DNA from: Owenia fusiformis
Lineage: Eukaryota; Annelida; Polychaeta; Sabellida; Oweniidae
Direction: 5' to 3'
DNA: 64,000 bases
NCBI GenBank assembly: GCA_903813345.2
Contig: CAIIXF020000006.1
Coordinates: forward strand, 36,483,936 to 36,547,935
Each line of letters begins with the position of its first letter. Within the stretch, counting starts at the first letter, position 1. The notes under the pieces were generated by a model that had not been told where the DNA came from, ran no database searches, and was given only the letters and a program-made list of their open reading frames with translations. Shown one piece after another: positions 57,487 through 64,000 of the stretch. The position numbers and the translations under genes were made by a program.

Positions 57487-60400
57487 TATTACTAACTACA
57501 GGTGCATATGGTTCCTCCACAATAGACCTGAGTGACACTCGTTCCATTGCATACTTCTCCATTGTATTAATTGAAAGTGTATTACTTACTACAGGTGCCT
57601 AGGTTCCTCCACAATAGACCTGGGTGACACTTGTTCCATTGCATACTTCTCCATTTTATTAATTGAAAGTGTATTACGTACTACAGGTGCATATGGTTAC
57701 TCCACAATAGACCTGAGTGACACTCGTTCCATTGCATACTTCTCCATTGTAGTTATTGAAAGTGTATTACGTACTACAGGTGCATATGGTTACTCCACAA
57801 TAGACCTGAGTGACACTCGTTCCATTGCATACTTCTCCATTGTATTAATTGAAAGTGTATTACTTACTACAGGTGCATATGGTTCCTCTACAATGGACCT
57901 GAGTGACACTCGTTCCATTGCATACTTCTCCATTGTATTAATTGAAAGTGTATTACTTACTACAGGTGCATATGGTTCCTCCACAATAGACCTGAGTGAC
58001 ACTCGTTCCATTGCATACTTCTCCATTGTATTAATTGAAAGTGTGTTACGTACTACAGGTGCATATGGTTACTCCACAATAGACCTGAGTGACACTCGTT
58101 CCATTGCATACTTCTCCCTTGTATTAATTGAAAGTGTATTACTTACTACAGGTCCATATGGTTCCTCCACAATAGACCTGAGTGACACTCGTTCCATGCA
58201 TACTTCTCGATTGTATTAATTGGAAGTGTATTACTTACTACAGATGCATATGGTTCTTCCACAATAGACCTGAGTGACACTCTTTCCATTGCATTACTTC
58301 TCCATTGTATTAATTAAAAGTGTATTACTTACTACAGGAACATATGGTTCATCAACAATAGACCTGAGTGACACTAATTCCATTGCATTACTTCTCCATT
58401 GTATTAATTAAAAGTGTATTACTTACTACAGGTGCATATGGTTCCTCCACAATAGACCTGAGTGACACTCGTTCCACTGCGTTCTCCTCCATTGTATTAA
58501 TTGAAAGTGTATTAGATACTACAGGAGCATATGGTTCCTCCACAATAGACCTGAGTGACACTTGTTCCATTGCATACTTCTCCATTGTATTAATTGAAAG
58601 TGTATTACTTACTACAGGTGCATATGGTTCCTTGACAATAGACCTGAGTGACACTCATGCCATTGCATACCTCTCCATTGTATTAATTGAAAGTGTATTA
58701 CTTACTACAGGTGCATATGATTCCTCCACAATAGACCTGAGTGACACTCGTTCCATTGTATACTTCTCCATTGTATTAATTGAAAATATATTACTTACTA
58801 CAGGTGCATATGGTTCCTTGACAATAGACCTGAGTGACACTCGTTCCATTGCATACTTCTCCATTGTATTAATTGAAAGTGTACTACTTACTACAGGTGC
58901 ATATGGTTCCTTGACAATAGACCTGAGTGACAATCATTCCATTGCATACTTCTTCATTGTATTAATTGAAAGTGTATTACTTACTACAGGTGCATATGGT
59001 TCCTCCACAATAGACCTGAGTGACACTCGTTCCACTGCGTTCTCCTCCATTGTATTAATTGAAAGTGTATTAGATACTACAGTAGCATATGGTTCCTCCA
59101 CAATAGACCTGAGTGACACTTGTTCCATTGCATACTTCTCCATTGTATTAATTGAAAGTGTTTTACTTACTACAGGTGCATATGGTTCCTTGACAATAGA
59201 CCTGAGTGACACTCATGCCATTGCATACCTCTCCATTGTATTAATTGAAAGTGTATTACTTACTACAGGTGCATATGATTCCTCCACAATAGACCTGAGT
59301 GACACTCGTTCCATTGCATACTTCTCCATTGTATTAATTGAAAATATATTACTTACTACAGGTGCATATGGTTCCTTGACAATAGACCTGAGTGACACTC
59401 GTTCCATTGCATACTTCTCCATTGTATTAATTGAAAGTGTATTACTTACTACAGGTGCATATGGTTCCTTGACAATAGACCTGAGTGACACTCATTCCAT
59501 TGCATACTTCTTCATTGTATTAATTGAAAGTGTATTACTTACTACAGGTGCATATGGTTCCTCCACAATAGACCTGAGTGACACTCGTTCCATTGCATAC
59601 TTCTCCATTGTATTAATTGAAAGTGTGTTACGTACTACAGGTGCATATGGTTACTCCACAATAGACCTGAGTGACACTCGTTCCATTGCATACTTCTCCA
59701 TTGTATTAATTGAAAGTGTATTACTTACTACAGGTGCATATGGTTCCTCTACAATAGACCTGAGTGACACTCGTTCCATTGCATACTTCTCCCTTGTATT
59801 AATTGAAAGTGTATTACTTACTACAGGTGCATATGGTTCCTCTACAATGGACCTGAGTGACACTCGTTCCATTGCATACTTCTCCATTGTATTAATTGAA
59901 AGTGTATTACTTACTACAGGTGCATATGGTTCTTCCACAATAGACCTGAGTGACACTCGTTCCATTGCATACTTCTCCATTGTATTAATTGAAAGTGTGT
60001 TACGTACTACAGGTGCATATGGTTACTCCACAATAGACCTGAGTGACACTCGTTCCATTGCATACTTCTCCATTGTATTAATTGAAAGTGTATTACTTAC
60101 TACAGGTGCATATGGTTCCTCTACAATAGACCTGAGTGACACTCGTTCCATTGCATACTTCTCCCTTGTATTAATTGAAAGTGTATTACTTACTACAGGT
60201 GCATATGGTTCCTCCACAATAGACCTGAGTGACACTCGTTCCACTGCGTTATCCTCCATTGTATAAATTGAAAGTGTATTAGATACTACATGAGCATATG
60301 GTTCCTCCACAATAGACCTGAGTGACACTCGTTCCATTGCATACTTCTCCATTGTATTAATTGAAAGTGTATTACTTACTACAGGTGCATATGGTTCCTT

Positions 60401-63400
60401 GACAATAGACCTGAGTGACACTCATTCCATTGCATACTTCTTCATTGTATTAATTGAAAGTGTATTACTTACTACAGGTGCATATGGTTCCTCCACAATA
60501 GACCTGAGTGACACTCGTTCCACTGTGTTCTCCTCCATTGTATTAATTGAAAGTGTATTAGATACTACAGGAGCATATGGTTCCTCAACAATAGACCTGA
60601 GTGACACTTGTTCCATTGCATACTTCTCCATTGTATTAATTGAAAGTGTTTTACTTACTACAGGTGCATATGGTTCCTTGACAATAGACCTGAGTGACAC
60701 TCATGCCATTGCATACCTCTCCATTGTATTAATTGAAAGTGTATTACTTACTACAGGTGCATATGATTCCTCCACAATAGACCTGAGTGACACTCGTTTC
60801 ATTGCATACTTCTCCATTGTATTAATTGAAAATATATTACTTACTACAGGTGCATATGGTTCCTTGACAATAGACCTGAGTGACACTCGTTCCATTGCAT
60901 ACTTCTCCATTGTATTAATTGAAAGTGTATTACTTACTACAGGTGCATATGGTTCCTTGACAATAGACCTGAGTGACACTCATTCCATTGCATACTTCTT
61001 CATTGTATTAATTGAAAGTGTATTACTTACTACAGGTGCATAAGGTTCCTCCACAATAGACCTAAGTGACACTCGTTCCATTGCATACTTCTCCATTGTA
61101 TTAATTGAAAGTGTATTACTTACTACAGGTGCATATGGTTCTTCCACAATAGACCTGAGTGACACTCGTTCCATTGCGCACTTCTCCATTGTATTAATAA
61201 AAAGTGTATTACTTACTACAGTTGCATATGGTTCCTCCACAATAGATCTGAGTGACACTCGTTCCATTGCATACTTCTCCATTGTATTAATTGAAAGTGT
61301 ATTACTTACTACAGGTACATATGGTTCCTCCACAATAGACCTGAGTGACACTCGTTCCATTGCATACTTCTCCATTGTATTAATTGAATGTGTATTACTT
61401 ACTACAGGTGCATATGGTTCCTTGACAATAGACCTGAGTTACACTCATTCCATTGCATACTTCTTCATTGTATTAATTGAAAGTGTATTACTTACTACAG
61501 GTGCATATGGTTCCTCCACAATAGACCTGAGTGACACTCGTTCCATTGCATACTTCTCCATTGTATTAATTGAATGTGTATTACTTACTACAGGTGCATA
61601 TGGTTCCTCCACAATAGACCTGAGTGACACTCGTTCCATTGCATACTTCTCCATTGTATTAATTGAAAGAGTATTACTTACTATAGGTGCATATGGTTCC
61701 TCCACAATAGACCTGAGTGACACTCGTTCCGTTGCATACTTCTCCATTGTATTAATTGAAAGTGTATTACTTACTACAGGTGCATATGGTTCCTTGACAA
61801 TAGACCTGAGTGACACCCATTCCATTGCATACTTCTTCATTGTATTAATTGAAAGTGTATTACTTACTACATGTGCATATGGTTCCTCTACAATAGACCT
61901 GAGTGACACTCGTTTCATTGCATACTCCTCCATTGTATTAATTGAAAGTGTATTACTTACTACAGGTACATATGGTTCCTCCACAATAGACCTGAGTGAC
62001 ACTCGTTCCATTGCATACTTCTCCATTGTATTAATTGAAAGTGTATTACTTACTACAGGTGCATATGGTTCCTTGACAAAAGACCTGAGTGACACTCGTT
62101 CCATTGCATACTTCTCCCTTGTATTAATTGAAAGTGTATTACTTACTACAGGTCCATATGGTTCCTCCACAATAGACCTGAGTGACACTCGTTCCATGCA
62201 TACTTCTCGATTGTATTAATTGGAAGTGTATTACTTACTACAGGTGCATATGGTTCTTCCACAATAGACCTGAGTGACACTCGTTCCATTGCATTACTTC
62301 TCCATTGTATTAATTAAAAGTGTATTACTTACTACAGGAACATATGGTTCATCAACAATAGACCTGAGTGACACTCGTTCCATTGCATTACTTCTCCATT
62401 GTATTAATTAAAAGTGTATTACTTACTACAGGTGCATATGGTTCCTCCACAATAGACCTGAGTGACACTCGTTCCACTGCGTTCTCCTCCATTGTATTAA
62501 TTGAAAGTGTATTAGATACTACAGGAGCATATGGTTCCTCCGCAATAGACCTGAGTGACACTTGTTCCATTGCATACTTCTCCATTGTATTAATTGAAAG
62601 TGTATTACTTACTACAGGTGCATATGGTTCCTTGACAATAGACCTGAGTGACACTCATGCCATTGCATACCTCTCCATTGTATTAATTGAAAGTGTATTA
62701 CTTACTACAGGTGCATATGATTCCTCCACAATAGACCTGAGTGACACTCGTTCCATTGCATACTTCTCCATTGTATTAATTGAAAATATATTACTTACTA
62801 CAGGTGCATATGGTTCCTTGACAATAGACCTGAGTGACACTCGTTCCATTGCATACTTCTCCATTGTATTAATTGAAAGTGTATTACTTACTACAGGTGC
62901 ATATGGTTCCTTGACAATAGACCTGAGTGACACTCATTCCATTGCATACTTCTTCATTGTATTAATTGAAAGTGTATTACTTACTACAGGTGCATATGGT
63001 TCCTCCACAATAGACCCGAGTGACACTCGTTCCACTGCGTTCTCCTCCATTGTATTAATTGAAAGTGTATTAGATACTACAGGAGCGTATGGTTCCTCCA
63101 CAATAGACCTGAGTGACACTTGTTCCATTGCATACTTCTCCATTGTATTAATTGAAAGTGTATTACTTACTACAGGTGCATATGGGTCCTTGACAATAGA
63201 CCTGAGTGACACTCATGCCATTGCATACCTCTCCATTGTATTAATTGAAAGTGTATTACTTACTACAGGTGCATATGATTCCTCCGAAATAGACCTGAGT
63301 GACACTCGTTCCATTGCATACTTCTCCATTGTATTAATTGAAAATATATTACTTACTACAGGTGCATATGGTTCCTTGACAATAGACCTGAGTGACACTC

Positions 63401-64000
63401 GTTCCATTGCATACTTCTCCATTGTATTAATTGAAAGTGAATTACTTACTACAGGTGCATATGGTTCCTTGACAATAGACCTGAGTGACACTCATTCCAT
63501 TGCATACTTCTTCATTGTATTAATTGAAAGTGTATTACTTACTACAGGTGCATGTGGTTCCTCCACAATAGACCTAAGTGACACTCGTTCCATTGCATAC
63601 TTCTCCATTGTATTAATTGAAAGTGTATTACTTACTACAGGTGCATATGGTTCTTCCACAATAGACCTGAGTGACACTCGTTCCATTGCGCACTTCTCCA
63701 TTGTATTAATAAAAAGTGTATTACTTACTACAGTTGCATATGGTTCCTCCACAATAGATCTGAGTGACACTCGTTCCATTGCATACTTCTCCATTGTATT
63801 AATTGAAAGTGTATTACTTACTACAGGTACATATGGTTCCTCCACAATAGACCTGAGTGACACTCGTTCGATTGCATACTTCTCCATTGTATTAATTGAA
63901 TGTGTATTACTTACTACAGGTGCATATGGTTCCTTGACAATAGACCTGAGTTACACTCATTCCATTGCATACTTCTTCATTGTATTAATTGAAAGTGTAT
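57487..64000. repeat. 93-bp satellite (~70 copies) with 558-bp higher-order blocks
   Basis: Head-to-tail 93-bp units, reading on plus TACAGGTGCATATGG ... GAAAGTGTATTACTTAC, to the window edge. 93 is divisible by three, so both strands stay open: plus with IDLSDTRSIAYFSIVLIES, minus with MERVSLRSIVEEPYAPV. Occasional one- or two-base indels (about 58195, 58300, 62195) break both frames. A variant unit (TGCGTTCTCC) recurs at 58478, 59036, 62478 and 63036, that is 558 bp (six units) apart within a block, and blocks recur 4000 bp (43 units) apart. Long ORFs here are by-products of the period rather than evidence of one huge protein. Confidence 0.95.
57497..57556 (-). CDS. Candidate source exon at the satellite edge
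   Basis: In the unit nearest the minus-strand gene, KYAMERVSLRSIVEEPYAPV (20 codons) is followed by GTTAGT as a possible donor. In most other units the same place reads GTAAGT, a consensus donor. Phase 0 at this donor fits TSECALQ in the exon at 57036. The acceptor (TACAATGGAG) is weak. It is inferred as the exon from which the satellite grew; coding status is unproven. Confidence 0.3.

Noticed and set aside
58368-60266. 632-codon plus-strand ORF of 31-residue repeats
   Set aside because: It lies entirely in the 93-bp satellite. Both strands are open because the period is divisible by three, there is no unique flanking sequence or start context, and neighbouring units carry frameshifts.

Overview
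This is eukaryotic, almost certainly metazoan, genomic DNA. It is AT-rich, with spliced genes, tandem satellites and many nested TIR transposons and MITEs, including a mariner. Genes are sparse and there is no operon structure, rRNA or CRISPR. A 2A-like leader exon in front of an expanded TPR receptor-like gene suggests a marine invertebrate (such leaders are known from sea urchin immune genes), but the sequence alone does not fix the phylum.

Layout. 1-3035: a 150-bp tandem array interrupted by a TTAA-flanked transposon. About 3520-44755: three head-to-tail copies of one segmental module. Module A (about 3520-27177) and module B (about 27178-41538) each carry the same two-exon gene; module C (about 41539-44755) keeps only the 5' flank. 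Exon 1 encodes a 56-residue leader ending in a 2A-type NPG/P motif. It splices in phase to a long exon encoding a DUF294-like nucleotidyltransferase domain followed by a recently expanded array of 43-residue kinesin-light-chain-type TPRs. Copy A is intact (1439 aa predicted) and ends in a possible CaaX box. Copy B is cut short by a stop, with a further 2-nt deletion after it. Comparing the modules gives clean empty and filled sites for several mobile elements: a mariner with an intron-containing, frame-broken transposase in B, a CATACCTGCC-ended element in A, a MITE in A and B with a second element nested inside it in A, and a MITE in C. Intron 1 of A also holds about 6.9 kb of extra DNA, including a 3.3-kb element whose two inverted arms of about 1.5 kb carry a PIN/FEN1-like gene fragment.

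44756-55291 is mostly unique AT-rich DNA with foldback elements, a TIR-bounded segment holding one plausible exon, and an interspersed 15-mer. 55292-57556 holds the 3' end of an unrecognised minus-strand gene (two possible terminal exons, one internal exon), surrounded by local tandem duplications. From about 57487 to the window edge lies a 93-bp satellite (about 70 copies, with 558-bp higher-order blocks). Its minus strand stays open, and most units keep a splice-donor sequence in the phase of the downstream exon, so it may be an amplified exon.

The likely biological unit is the duplicated 2A-leader/nucleotidyltransferase/TPR gene. By analogy with 2A-led immune proteins it could be a two-destination sensor, but its function is inferred, not shown.
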